This document shows positions 1-11,182 of a DNA stretch of 64,000 nt, in pieces. The stretch comes from Corydoras sp. C115 (taxonomy: Eukaryota > Chordata > Actinopteri > Siluriformes > Callichthyidae), in NCBI GenBank assembly GCA_019802505.1, contig JAFMOC010000050.1, positions 316,001 to 380,000 of the forward strand, written 5' to 3'. Position numbers and translations under genes: made by a program. Below the pieces are notes generated by a model. The model had not been told where the DNA came from. It did not search any database and worked only from the letters and a program-made list of their open reading frames with translations. Numbering within the stretch: position 1 is the stretch's first letter; the number at the start of each line of letters is the position of its first letter.

Positions 1-172
1 CTATCACAGAGCCTTGGTCCTCCCATGGTTTCTTCCTAAAAATAACAACAGAACAGGGAGATTTTCTTGTCCCTGTCACTTCAGCTTGCTCTTTGGGGGT
101 TCAAAACACTGTAAAGCTTCTTTGTGTCAATGTACTATTGTAAAAAGTGCTATATAAATAAATTACTTGAAC
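1..172 (+). mobile_element. L2-like LINE 3' tail, 5' truncated
   Basis: The segment carries the usual teleost L2-type 3' UTR order: a tcctcccatggtttcttcct block near 19-37, a ccctgtcacttcagcttgctc block, then gtaaagcttctttgtgtcaa and a terminal gtgctatataaataaatt at about 147-164. The same tail recurs at 10458-10668 (minus), 35165-35263, 41010-41100 (minus), 43470-43680 and 54191-54278, so it is a dispersed repeat and not a gene end. Assignment to L2 rather than a related clade is from memory of the family and is moderate. Confidence 0.6.
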
Positions 173-2359
173 CATTGTGATGCATCATCACTGTCCTCAT
201 TTGACTAATTTTTTGTAATGTTATGTAATGTATATTAAAAATTTTCTTCATTTAAGTAAAAGATACACAAATGGGTGAATGTTATCGCAAACAAGCTTTG
301 ATGGTCCTACTTTATTACTTTGATCATCACAGTAACGTCTACTTACTATCACTTTAAAATTACGATACTAGAAGTTATTGTATTGTATAAAATCTAATAG
401 CACAAATAAGTACTTTTGTCTTAGTTGGGGACTTGTCCTCCATGGGGAGGCAGGAAATGTTAACATGTTGAACACAACAATTGTAATGTACAAACTTTGC
501 ATATATTTAAGTGTTTATTTATATAACAATTGTGTAAAACTCTGATTTAAAAATACACTGATTTAGTTCAGGCATTACAGTCTTGTGAATATCCCTCTTG
601 AATCTTGTAAAAATGAAAATGCTTTACATTTGAAGATCTTTACAGTAACCTCCTAGCAGAACCAATAGCAATCAAAGGTTCTGTCAATAAGAATCAAGTG
701 TGTTAGAATAACAAAAGCTCATTTGAATAATCATTAAAGTCCCTTTGATCTTCAGTGTAGATTAAAGTACTCTAAGGTCACCGCTGAAATGCTCTGACAT
801 TGTTGTGGATGACTCAGCTCCAAAACAAAAAATAAAAGTATTAAGAGGAATTACGACACTATAGAGTACCAAACAGAAGGTAACAAAATGCAGCATGTGA
901 CTTTGGCACTACCAATTAGAGCAGCATAATTAAAAGAAGCAAAGGTCTAATCTAAAGGACTGTCACCAATTCAGCACCACGCACTACTAATGGTGAGCTA
1001 AGTAATGAGGTAAAATGCCAGCACTGACTATGCCAGATCACGGCCATGTTTAGCTTTACAACTTAATCTATGTGGATTAACTAAACATTACAGTAAATAA
1101 ACTTGTTTTTAATTCCAATCACGAACAGTGACAGGAAGACGAATCCAAATTGAAGAAGACGATTGTCATAAAACAGATGTTTCTAGAGTCTTTATAAGTT
1201 TAAACAGGCAGAACACTTCACCTTAGTTTTGGGTAAGTAAAAGAAATGCACTATATACAATATATATACAATATGTATATATGCACTGAATATCTTCTGC
1301 TTTATCATATACTAGGGCTGCATTTTTTTATAACCCTTTACAAAATGAGTATTTTTGGTCCTTAAATCTGATTGGCTTCACATTCGTATCAATGTGTGAG
1401 ATACAATGCATTCGTTTTTAATAAACTGCATTTTCTAATTTGGGGAGTAGATGGCAGTTTGTGATTGTTAGAAAAACCAGAAGCCTGGACAACAATATGA
1501 GAATAGAATTTTTTATATAACTGAGCTATTTTTATATAACTATATAAATTTCTCTCGCTATTGGTCCATTTTATCAGTTCTGCTTGCCTCAGCGTTCAGT
1601 GTTTATTTTCAGATTTACGTTCAGATTAAATTCCTGGAGGACCAGTTTATTAATGATTTTGTTTATTAATGATAGTGTGTTGTAATAATTTTTGAAAAGT
1701 CATAAGGCGCCCGGGGTTGTGTATTATTGTTAATAAATCATGGGAAAGGGGGTGCATTATTATCCACAATTATTATTATGTACTACTAACAAACTAAAGT
1801 TAAAATTTAAATCCACCTGTTTAAACAGCAGCTTATGTTTAATTTTATGCTCAACTTTTGTAGTAACAACATGTTAAAATATAAATAACATGCAAGATAT
1901 GCAATCAACTGTTTGGCAGAGGCATGAATTGATATATTACCTCAAATGTTGCTTTTACAACCAAGAACAAGTTAGCAAGTGACTTTCCACCATTTGCTCT
2001 GAAAACAAAAGGTTTGAATGTCTTGCCACTAACAATTGTATTTGAACGAATGTAAACATTTTCTTGGAAATTCTTTCACTTCCACAAACCCCTCAATTCT
2101 GATGTTTACAGGGCTGCACATATGGATACTAGTAACACAACATGCCTACACAGTGGCTCAACTGTAGCTGGAAATAATTAACATGGCTCTGTGTAATAGT
2201 GAGGCGAGGTGGGGGCATGGTGGGTAGTGCAGTTACCTCACAGCATTTTCCAATCTGCTTATCCTGAACATTCAGGGTAAAAGGCAGTTTGCAGGGTCTA
2301 CTTAAACATGTATAAATCGATGATACAAAATTTACAAATAATTTACATTAACAATGCAC
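173..2359. other. Unique AT-rich intergenic DNA
   Basis: No credible open frame, splice structure or RNA gene is visible. There are short TA runs near 1245-1285. A possible old SINE head (ggcatggtgggtagtgcag, about 2214-2232) lies just before the V-SINE at 2360, but its body is not recognisable. The rest is plain AT-rich sequence. Confidence 0.6.
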
Positions 2360-2712
2360 CTGTTTGTCAGCATTCATCCATTCATTCAATCATTCATTCA
2401 TTATCACGGGGGTCACGGGGGGGGGGGGGGGGGGGCTGTTTCGGGTGCTGGGCAGATACACCCAGGACAGGGCGCCAATCTATCACTGGGCACACTTACT
2501 TACACAGACACACACACACAAGGCAATTTAGAGCATTCACTTCACCTTGAATCCATGTTTTTGGACAGTGAATGGAAACTGGAGAACTCAGAGGAGACCC
2601 ACGCAGACATGGGGAGAACATGGAAACTGTTGGAAACTCCACCCAGATTGCAATTTGAAACTGGAATCCCCAGTGCTGAGAGGCGGATGTGATAAGCCAC
2701 CGTGCCACCCAT
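2360..2712 (-). mobile_element. V-SINE, near full length, with a G19 tract
   Basis: V-SINEs are tRNA-derived retroposons sharing a conserved central domain. Read on the minus strand this copy has a tRNA-like head (near 2650-2712), the central domain around the gttctccccatgtctgcgtg stretch, a CA-rich linker (2505-2520), the gggtgtatctgcccagca block and a tail of (GAAT)n, seen here as cattcattcattc at 2368-2402. A run of 19 G at 2417-2435 replaces the normal short G run of the family near the tail. Open frames over this copy are non-coding SINE reading. Confidence 0.88.
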
Positions 2713-2757
2713 GTCTGTCTGCATTCATATCTTTTTATTGTTGTTTTTGTGTAAATA

Positions 2758-3048
2758 TGTGGCATGATGGCTTAGTGGTTAGCATGTTTGCCTCTCAAAG
2801 TTGGAGATCCAGGTTCGAATCCCAATCTAGGTGGAATTTCAATGTTCTCCTTGTGTCCAAATGAATTTCATCTAGGTTCTCCAGTTTCCTCCCACAGTCC
2901 AACATGGATTCAAGGTAAAATTGAATGCTCCAACTTGCCCCATATAGAGTTTGTTTGAGTGCATGTCTGTGTGAGTGAGTGTGTCCATTGATAGATTGAC
3001 ACCCATGACACTATTAGAAGATTAATCAGAAGACAATGAATGAATATT
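2758..3048 (+). mobile_element. V-SINE, near full length, head-to-head with the previous copy
   Basis: Starts with the A-box-like ggcttagtggttagcatg (2768-2785) and B-box-like ggttcgaatccc (2812-2823), the remnants of RNA polymerase III promoter boxes from its tRNA ancestor. The central domain and the tgccccatatagagtgtg block follow, ending in agaagacaatgaatgaat near 3030-3048. Only about 45 bp separates its head from the head of the opposite-strand copy, so the two form an inverted pair. Confidence 0.85.
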
Positions 3049-3540
3049 TTTGGTTTGGGGTTTAATAAGAATCAATGAATGTCTTTAAGTTTTGTCAATC
3101 ACTTGAGCCAGTTACTTCATGACTCCCTAAAGTATGCAGCCCTTTGCAGCTTACATGTTATTGCCAGCTAGTTAAGATTAATAATTTATCTTGTTTATTT
3201 TGTTTGTGGATATGTCAGCTTAGTGCTTTAAACCCCAAATCCACAGAAAGTTGCCAGTGTGGGCCCTCATTGCACCAGGGCTAATATAACCTAAATATAT
3301 TAATATATTTTATATATTTATATATTATATAACAAAAATATATTAACACTGGACAGTCAAAAACCATCTGACAACATAATTTTTCTGAACTCTTAACCAT
3401 GAACAGTTCTGCGACCCAATAGCCAAAAACCATAAACCTCAGAAGACTTGAAAAGCAGACGAACAAGTTTTGATTACACATGCGCTTGTGATTGTGTGGA
3501 TAAAATACATTTGGTTTTGCTTTATGGGATTATTGTATAA
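3049..3540. other. Mostly unique AT-rich DNA with a SINE-B scrap
   Basis: At 3213-3285 a short scrap resembles the middle of the LINE-tailed SINE described at 9552 (ccagtgtgggccctcattgc, then a caccagggct end). The rest is AT-rich, with TA-rich sequence at 3293-3330. No gene is seen. Confidence 0.5.
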
Positions 3541-3805
3541 GAATCCATCCATCCATTCACCCATCCACTGACCCAACCATCCATCCACCAAATCACCCAC
3601 CCATCCACCACATGTTCACCCACCCACGCACCAGCCCATCCATCAGTCTCACCAGCCCATTCATCCACCCACCCATCCATCAACCCACCAAATCAACCAT
3701 CCATGCACCCACCCAACCATCCACCCATCATCCCATCAACCAACCCACCAACACACCTGCCCAAACCAAACATCCGTCCATCCATCCATTCATCCATCCA
3801 AATTT
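3541..3805. repeat. Degenerate CCATCCA/CCACCCA minisatellite
   Basis: About 265 bp of C/A/T-only sequence built from ccatccatt, ccacccatc and caaccaacc variants with almost no G on this strand. The 73-codon open frame inside it (His/Pro/Thr-rich) is a by-product of the repeat. Strand asymmetry is strong: the plus strand is pyrimidine- and A-rich throughout. Confidence 0.85.
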
Positions 3806-3869
3806 GTCTTATAACGCAAGATATAAGACATGAATATATATATTATGTATATACATAATGTTGTGATGG

Positions 3870-4036
3870 TAACACCAACAGAGAAACGAGAACCTTGAGG
3901 GGACTAAAAAAAAAAAAATAGATGTACAACAGTCTGTAATTGTAAAACTACCAAATCAATCTATATGGTAAGTGGAGGAAATAGACAATGGAGCAGAAAG
4001 GAGGTGTCCCCAAACTTTTGAGTGGTACTGTATATA
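3870..4036 (+). mobile_element. Palindromic element P2, right half
   Basis: Matches the right arm of the fuller copy at 31385-31878: both contain a gatgtac(a/t)ac(a/t)(a/g)tctgtaattg block, then aaactac, a ggtaagtgga or ggcaagtgga block, and end near ggaggtgtcccc or ggtggtgtctcc. P2 resembles a common teleost non-autonomous DNA element; no transposase is encoded. A short poly-A run at 3907-3919 interrupts it. Confidence 0.6.
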
Positions 4037-4851
4037 TTACCATAACAAGTACTTCTAACTGTCTGACTCACCCTCTCCACCAACGACCCTGGACAAAATA
4101 CAGAACAGCTGCATGTAGGCGAAAAGCTGTGGTTGGGAGACAACCACACACACGCACGCGCACACACATATCCACACATTTGGCCTCTATACCCAAGTGG
4201 GACGCTCTACTATCAGGTGGATCCGATATAGTTGGCAACACAAAAGTCTTGACTGTGTGAGACTCAACAATGATTGGATGTAAGCAACCAACCCTGGCCC
4301 TGTGTGCAAAATCACTGGACTTGTGAGGACTGAGAAAGAAAAAAAAAAAAAAAAGTTGTGTCAAGGCTGCTGAATGACTCTTGCCAAAATATTTAGACCC
4401 GAAGTACTAAACAGAGATGAATAGGCTAGCCAAAAGCTTAATTCAAGTTAATGTATTGTTACTGTTAAACACAGTTCTCAAGAAAATGTATTGAGTGAAA
4501 ATAACTGCCCATGTAAACAAGTATATCCTCTGTTTTACTTCTGGGTAATTCTTGTGAAAAATAGCTGTTCCCCGAGTCCCTGAGACTTCTTCAATTAGAA
4601 TTTCCAGACATATATTTAAAGCAAATACGCGTCACATTAAAGCACTTTGCAAACATCAATTTTAAAACATGACTGTAAACCTATTAAAATTATGTAATAC
4701 ATAGCAAATTTAAAAAAAAACACAATGCATTCAACTGGTGTATTAATAATATTTACAAATTAGCATATAGCATATTTACAAACTAACTAACAAATGTAAA
4801 ATTTTATCCCTAAAACACATTCAAAAAGACACACAAGTCAGGTGCATGTTT
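4037..4851. other. Unique intergenic DNA with a small CA-rich patch
   Basis: CA/CG-rich acacacgcacgcgcacacac lies near 4145-4166 and a poly-A run at 4339-4354. The open frames here are short, overlap on both strands, and have no domain-like content. No gene or further repeat is recognised. Confidence 0.55.
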
Positions 4852-5565
4852 ACTTTACCTAATCCGGTATTCATAATGCATTAATAACGCATTAATAAAG
4901 CTTTATAAAATATTAATTATGCTATACAATGCTTGTCATAAGCCATTGGTAATGTCCATAGACGTACATAACCACATTTATTAAGTGTTAGAATAACATG
5001 CCATTCCTAATGTACATAAATGTTCATAATCTTAGTCATATATTGTTAAAAAAAAATGTATCCTCAAAATGACTTAATTAATGCTCATAACTGTTTATAA
5101 AAGATTTTAAGCTCTCTTTACAGACATAAAGTAAAGTGTTCTCATGAATTACTGCTTTGAAAGAGAATGCATACATAGTAGTACATAATGCCTTATAAAA
5201 GCTTATAACAGCTCTTTACAGATATTAAGTAAAGTGTAAAAGTAAGAATGTTTAAAAGTAAGAATGTTGTGTTGTTTAAGAGTGTTGTTTAAAGTAAGAA
5301 TGTCTAAACTTCCAAAGAATCAGAAGTTGAAATAAGTTCATATTAAAATGCATTATGTCACTTTTGTTATAAAGCCTTATGTCATATTATCATAACATTT
5401 TATAATAATGATTATGAACTTGCATTACATTACACTTACTTACACTTACTACTTACATTAACAAAGGCCTATAACAAATGTTATAAAATATCATGAATAC
5501 TTTATAAAGCTTTATAAATGCATTTATGATGCATTATGAATACTGGATACATAAGAAGTGTTCCC
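4852..5565 (+). mobile_element. Palindromic element P1, near full-length copy
   Basis: P1 is an AT-rich, non-autonomous element whose two halves are inverted copies. The left half reads tactttacctaatccggtat then cataatgcattaat; the right half closes with its mirror image, gcattatgaatactggat and a degraded agtgttccc near 5565. The centre carries agtaagaatgtctaaac and agtagtacataatgcc. This copy is about 710 bp, close to what I take as full length, and has a local stutter of agtaagaatgt at 5242-5305. No coding capacity. Confidence 0.8.
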
Positions 5566-5566
5566 A

Positions 5567-5797
5567 GAAAGTCTAAGAAATTCAAAGAACCCAAAGTACA
5601 GATTCTAATGCATTATGCTAAATTATAACGACTCATGTCATATTTAACACTTTATGACGGCGATTATGAACATATATGTAGATCAACAAAGGCATATGAC
5701 AAATGTTATAAAACATTATAAAGACTTTGTAAAGCTTTATAAATGCACATATAATGCATTATGAACACCAGATTCAGCCAAAGATATTACTTTACAC
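5567..5797 (+). mobile_element. Palindromic element P1, extra right half
   Basis: Immediately after the previous copy a second right half begins at the internal agtctaagaaattcaaagaa block and runs to gcattatgaacaccagattc. It is thus a 5'-truncated second P1 in the same orientation with almost no gap, like the arrangement at 55995-56882. Confidence 0.7.
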
Positions 5798-6564
5798 ATT
5801 CCGATGTTTTATTATCAATAGTAAACTACAAAATGTTGATATTTATCAATACACATTTCGGAAAGCTTGTTCATTTCCTTGTACTTGTGTTAATAAAGGT
5901 TTAATAAAAAATAGAAAGTCAGCTATACAATTCATCCTTACAAACTCCACTAATCTATTTATTCATTTGTTATTGTAATCCACAATCTAAACTTATCAAT
6001 ATTTACATTAACACGATTTATTCACTATAATGTACATGACCGAGAGCTAAAGACATTCATGAAACTCTTTGCTATATGTTTAAAAAAAAAGGAAAAAAAG
6101 GCCTCATAAGTCCAATTTTATCCATAAGACTCTCTCCATCATAAGGTCCTCACACCTGTATTCCACACATGGCAAATTTTGTTGGAGAAATTGATTCTAA
6201 ATTATATTTATCCTCCTTCTGGGAGGTTCTGCAGGTGGCCATGCTATTACTGTAATACATACATAGAAGAAACAGACACTATGAAAGAAGAAGAACAAAC
6301 CTTTGCCTTTGGCCAGGTGGATCGCTTATATGTGTTTCATCAATCATCCACAGTCTAAATCCCCCACATATATAGTTTCTCAGTGCTTTTGCAACAGTAA
6401 TGTGGATATACAGTATATATCACAAATGTGAATGCAGGTTTTGTAACACGGATGTCCCCAAACTATGATTAACTTACAATACTGTTCTATATCTGCCACC
6501 TGAGAGTACAAAATGTCAAAATAGTAAAGATTCATTTTCCAAGCAGAGGAATTTTATTACCCAA
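5798..6564. other. Unique AT-rich intergenic DNA
   Basis: No repeat family or gene is recognised apart from short A runs at 6080-6098. The 74-codon frame starting at 5754 begins in P1 and is not credible as a gene. Confidence 0.55.
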
Positions 6565-6640
6565 AGGGTTTCATTTAGCAAACATTTACATTTACAGCAT
6601 TTAGCAGACAACCTCATCTATAACCAGGTACAATAGAAAA
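6565..6640 (-). mobile_element. SINE/LINE tail fragment
   Basis: acatttacatttacagcatt then tagcagaca (about 6582-6612), the reverse complement of the typical tgtctgctaaatgctgtaaatg tail shared by LINE-tailed SINEs in fish. Too short to assign to one family. Confidence 0.5.
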
Positions 6641-7061
6641 ATCTCTTGAGAAATGAAGAGTTAAGACTTTCATTAACTGTCTAAATGATTTGGATCCTCA
6701 AACGCTGCAATTTACTTGTGTTTTGGGTTTCTGGGGTTGTTATCTTTTGCATACATATTAACAAAAAAGTAAATAAGTGAGTTATTAAAGCTATAATTAC
6801 ATTGGCAGCTGCCATTCTGCAATAGTCTCTGAGAACCACTAGGAATATGTGATGCCACTTGAAAGGCCAGTCGTAAGTGTGTACAGGGGTTAAGTGTGTA
6901 CTTACAGAAGAACAGTGTTTGTTGCTAATCAGTCCTCCCAACTAACATTTCAACATTTCCACATGTTGTATACAACTAGGTATACGGATAAGCTTTCGAA
7001 TGTCTTTCATTCGGATTTTGATAACTTAGTTTTTTGTGTTCTACATTTTCATTTAATTAAT
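6641..7061. other. Unique intergenic DNA
   Basis: Nothing recognised. An 86-codon minus-strand frame (6681-6941) has no family-like motifs and no supporting splice or start context. Confidence 0.5.
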
Positions 7062-7425
7062 TAATTCATTCATTCTCTTCAGCTCAATCATTTACTAGGG
7101 TTGTGGGGAGGGAGGGTGTCTCCATGCCCATCCAGCGGAGAACTATTCAGGCACTGGGCAGATACACCCAGGACAGGGTGTCAATCTATTGCTGGACACA
7201 CTCACTCAAACAGACACACAAACAAACACACACTATACAGGGCAATTAAGAGCATTACATTTACCTTGAACCCATGTTTTTGAACTGTGGGAGGAAACCA
7301 GAGAACTCGGAAGAAACCCACATAGGCAAAGGTAGAACATGAAAACTCCACCCAGGATTCGAACCTGAATACCCAGCACTGAGATGAGAACATGCTAACC
7401 ACTATGCCACTGTGCTGTCGCACTA
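7062..7425 (-). mobile_element. V-SINE, near full length
   Basis: Tail (attcattcattctcttcagc) on the left at 7062-7082, the cagatacacccaggacaggg block at 7158-7177, the CA linker near 7213-7231, the gtgggaggaaaccagagaac core block at 7287-7306 and the tRNA-like head ending near 7423. It lies about 25 bp from the left end of the next P1 copy. Confidence 0.87.
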
Positions 7426-7447
7426 CATTTTGTTAAATATATATTTA

Positions 7448-7886
7448 TGGTAACACTTTTTATGAATCTGGTATTCATAATGGTTTTTAAAATGAATTCA
7501 TACATACTCATAACTGCTAATGAATACTCATAAACTCCATTTACAGGCATTTGGTGAATTATTGTCATTTGTAAAATGTGTAAATGCGCTTTACAGACTT
7601 TATGTACTGAAATTATTTTGTATTAAGTAAGAATGTCTTAAAAATCAAAAAATTATAAAATAAGTTAATTAAAATGTGTTATGTTGCTTTGTGTTTTAAA
7701 GCCATATGTCATATTGTTATACCACTTTATGTGATATTGTTATAATAATTTATGACTGTGATTATGAACATCTATATACATTAACAGATGCTTATTATTA
7801 AGAATTATGAATGCTTTATAAAACCTTATAAATGCACTTGTAGTGCATTATGAATACCGGATTCATAAAAAGTGTTACCATTTTTA
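7448..7886 (+). mobile_element. Palindromic element P1, internally shortened, both ends intact
   Basis: Begins ggtaacacttttt at 7449 and ends agtgttacc at about 7886, so the terminal inverted repeats are readable: ggtaacact and its complement. The interior is reduced to about 440 bp, with the agtaagaatgtcttaaaa block still present. Flanks (tttat on the left, atttttat on the right) do not give a clear target-site duplication. Confidence 0.8.
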
Positions 7887-8449
7887 TGCTGTTATATTTA
7901 GATTAGTCCTCATATGTATAGGTAGCGCTGTTTGGGGTATGCACAACTAATTTGCCAACTACTAACTACTTCTACCCATATTAGTATTGTCTAAATTTAA
8001 ATATGAAGATTGGATGTGTTGTAGAATTTTGTGGTTTGATCTGTTACATCCAATTTTATAATTAATAAAAAATAATATGATTATAAAGTATCTAAATGTA
8101 CATACCTGTGATGAAATAGAACAAGTTTCTTTTTTTTTTTTTAAGCCAAACCCCTTTTTTGTTTTTGTTTTTAGTTACTCCATATTGTTCCAGCTATGTA
8201 TGCCATTTTGTACCGTACGCCTGCTTAATAAAAACAGTTTAATCCATCTTGCAGACAAACAAGGACTTGTGATAGATAATCTTTACTGTTATTATCAAGG
8301 CTATCTGTTTCCTGGGTAGTCAGATTCCAAAGCAAATATAAATAGCAAAATACTGCTGGGTTCTCAAACATTCATACAGTAATAAATTCATTAATTTAGA
8401 CTGAATTGTACGTTTATTCATTCTGTGTATTAAATATAATAAAAATGCA
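7887..8449. other. Unique AT-rich DNA
   Basis: T runs at 8129-8142 and 8154-8172. The open frame 8077-8319 is Phe-rich because of these runs. No gene is seen. Confidence 0.55.
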
Positions 8450-8905
8450 TTTCTTAAGTCAGTAGTTATGGAGAAAACCAGACATACTGTAGAATTCAAA
8501 CCTGATTCTTATCTGATCTTGCAACAGGTGTTTGTTAAAAAGATGCATCTTCAGTAATTTTTTTAAATGCCAAGTGACTCTGCCTTACGGACAAATTTGG
8601 GAAGATCGTTCCCAAGATACATATATGGAAAAAAATTCTAATAACACATCAGCAGTGATGGTCTTTCCTGACATATCAAGCTGACTGCAGACATGTTTAG
8701 TCATTAATCACTGTACTTATGGTAAAGTCAATTTTGGAATTTTGTGTAAATCAGGAAGATAAGAAAACCCATATCTTTCACAAACACCTGATGTAAAAAT
8801 AATTAAATAAATAAAAAAGGGGGGTAGAGTTTTTCCCTACCTACTGACTTGTGTTGTTCTCATTTGTAAGTCGCTTTGGATAAAAGCATTCGTCACTATG
8901 TGTCT
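8450..8905 (+). mobile_element. Interspersed repeat R5 plus LINE-type tail
   Basis: The part 8450-8780 is the same unclassified repeat as 51205-51790: both show a gctaagcgactccg or ccaagtgactctg step, then ttgggaagat(c/t)gttcc, then a cagtg(a/g)tg step. The end at 8826-8900 is a LINE-like 3' tail, with ttgttctcatttgtaagtcg then ctttggataaaagc, nearly identical to 11935-11986. Confidence 0.5.
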
Positions 8906-8939
8906 CTAGATGTACATACCTTATGATATGATGATATAC

Positions 8940-9078
8940 CTGCCCAGTGATAGATTGGCACCCTGTCCTGGGTGTATCTGCCCAGCGCTCAAAACGTTCT
9001 CCCCTGGATGGGCATGGGGAACACCCCATGACCCTAGTAGAGGATAAAGCGGAAGATAATGAATGAATGAATGAAAGA
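8940..9078 (+). mobile_element. V-SINE 3' part, 5' truncated
   Basis: Starts in the body at tgcccagtgatagattggca, continues through gggtgtatctgcccagcg and ggatgggcatgggga, and ends with a clean (AATG)n-type tail at 9058-9075. 5' truncation is typical of aborted reverse transcription. Confidence 0.85.
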
Positions 9079-9551
9079 TGATATACCACCTAAAGTGGAA
9101 GTTACATTACACAGTTGAATAAAGAGAGAAACCCATTGGCCTAAAATCCTGTCTTCAATTCTCATTGTGTCCAGGCAACAATATAAAATATAAAGTCAAC
9201 TAAATTGTTCGAGTCATTAGAAAACACTCTGCACATTATAACTGTTATGACATAATTTTACAATCACACACACACTAACCAAATACCAAATCTTATCTCT
9301 CGTATGCCATGTACTATCTCTATCCCTGTACAGCTGTCTGTCTTTCACACATCCATTCATCTATTTTTCCCAGCTTTGTGTTTTGAGCCACGCTCATTCA
9401 AACCCAAACAAAAGTCAGCAGTGCCACTCAGGGTTATGTTTATCATATCACTGTACTGTTCTGTGTTCACATGTCAAAATGCTGCAAAATCAGGACAAAT
9501 CTCTCGAACTACTGCCATCAGTGTTCTTGCAGTCTTTATATTATATATAAA
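9079..9551. other. Unique intergenic DNA
   Basis: No family recognised. The 110-codon frame at 9304-9636 runs into the SINE at 9552 and has no domain-like content. Confidence 0.5.
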
Positions 9552-9752
9552 GGACGTGGTAGCTCAGTGGTTAGGGCGTTGGGCTATCAATCTGAAGTTT
9601 GAGGGTTCAAATCCTTGGTCCACTGTGGGTCCTTGAGCAAGGTCCTTAACCCTCATTGCTCCAGGGATGTTGTGATTAACCCTGTGCTCACCTTGTAAGT
9701 CGCTTTGGATAAAGGCATCTGCTAAATGACCAAAGGTAAATGTAAATATACT
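9552..9752 (+). mobile_element. SINE-B: tRNA-derived SINE with LINE-type tail, best copy
   Basis: The head ggacgtggtagctcagtggt (about 9552-9571) and ggttcaaatcc (9603-9613) resemble tRNA A and B boxes. The body contains gtgggtccttgagcaaggtc, ccttaaccctcattgctcc and gtgattaaccctgtgctcac; the tail is ttgtaagtcgctttggataa with ctgctaaatgac. The tail is shared with LINE ends at 8858-8885 and 11945-11985, which fits SINE mobilisation by a partner LINE. Other copies: 22673, 28013, 32563, 34744, 41510, 41820, 42966, 48163, 62314. Confidence 0.85.
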
Positions 9753-10457
9753 GTAGAGTGCCTTTTTTACAGAGCGTTCTATATGAAAGTTATGACAATA
9801 CTCCTAAAAAAATAAGTACAATAAAGTGCACTACTCAAACAGGTTACACATGTTTGGAGAGAGCTTCCTGTTCATTTTCCTTCTAATGAATAGTATGGAA
9901 ATGACAAACTGTTTATAAGAAAGTATTATTTTTGAAAAATGTCTGTTAAACAACAATACCGGTTGTGATTTTTTTTTTATGACTCTAATGAGATAAGGTA
10001 ACATTACAATGCTGGGTGTGTCGGGAGGTCAAAGATACCATGAGAACCTACTTAGGATCTATTATGCACGTTGTAAGCGTTTCCAAAAAACTTCTAAAAA
10101 TGTTTGTAGTGTTAATATTGTTTTTGCTTATGTTCCACAGGCAAAAATTAAGCAAAAAAATAAAGAGATGAGATTTTTGTTTTGCAATTAAGAAAATTTG
10201 AAAGTAAGAGCAACCAACATATGTTGGCATAAACTGCCTCTCTAAAGCATGCAAAATAACATTACATGCTAATATTAAGTTACACTAAATGCAATAAAAA
10301 TGAATACAAAGTAAGCACACAGACCTGTCTTAAACCACACCTTAATTATCTGCAGCTGACAGAACCAGTTTAAAACTGTTAGCATAATATATTACTATAA
10401 GCAAAAAGTGAATTTACTTTTGATTTCATGAAGCACTCTAAGAGCATTTAGAGTTTT
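9753..10457. other. Unique AT-rich DNA
   Basis: Overlapping short frames on both strands at 10009-10254 (60 and 68 codons) show no recognisable protein. A tatgttccacag step at 10130-10141 is acceptor-like but has no plausible exon behind it. Confidence 0.5.
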
Positions 10458-10668
10458 AATTTTAAGTTTATTTATTATATAGCACTTTTTACAATAGAGC
10501 ATTGTCTTAAAGCAGCTTTACATTGTTTTAAACCTAACCCTCTAAATAACAACCACAAATGACAGTGGTAAGCAAAAACTCCCTGGTTTTGTTTGTTTTG
10601 AGAGGAATAGGCTTGTGAGGACCATGCCTTGGTGAGGAACTGTAGGAGACTAAAGTACTCCATTAGTT
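10458..10668 (-). mobile_element. L2-like LINE 3' tail
   Basis: Reverse-oriented version of the tail at 1-172: tatatagcactttttacaat (10477-10496), then taaagcagctttacattg and gacagtggtaagcaaaaact. It ends near the atgccttggtgaggaactgt block. Confidence 0.6.
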
Positions 10669-10797
10669 GTGTTTATATATGCAAAAGTAAAATTAAAAAT
10701 GAACAATAAGCACAGTAAAATTAAAGTAAAAGTACCAAAAATATGCAATAAGATAAAACTAAAGTGGCATGTATGCAGTAAGTTATATATATTTTAA

Positions 10798-11182
10798 AAA
10801 ATGTACTTATAAAGATGACTTTATAAGTGCCCATAACTGCTTATAAAAGCTTACAATGACTTAGTGACAAAGTTTATAAATGGTCTTTAAGTAATATGTA
10901 ATCATCTTGTTTTAGGTAAGAATGTCCAAACATCCAAATAATAAAAAGTTTAAATAGGTTCATAGTATAAAGCACTATGAACTATAATGCATTATGCCAT
11001 TTTGTGTTATAAAGACTTATGACATGTTCTCATATTAAACTTTATGAGTGTAATTATGCACTTCTATGGACATTAACAAGAGCTTATGACAAGTATTATA
11101 AAGCATTATGAGTACTTTATAAAGCTTCACAAATGTGTTATTAATGCATTATGAATACCAGATTTAGGTAAAGTGTTACCAT
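10798..11182 (+). mobile_element. Palindromic element P1, left side truncated
   Basis: Starts in the centre (cttataaaagcttacaatga), has the agtaatatgtaatcatcttg and gtaagaatgtccaaacatcc blocks, and a complete right half ending gtaaagtgttacc at about 11169-11181. The left terminal repeat is missing. Confidence 0.78.

Noticed and set aside
3541..3805. Proline/histidine-rich small protein
   Set aside because: A reading of the CCATCCA minisatellite.
4852..5797. Promoters from the many TATAAA-like motifs
   Set aside because: They are part of the AT-rich P1 repeat and occur in every copy.
9552..9625. tRNA gene
   Set aside because: A- and B-box-like motifs are present, but the acceptor stem does not pair and the sequence continues into a SINE body; the same is true of all V-SINE heads.
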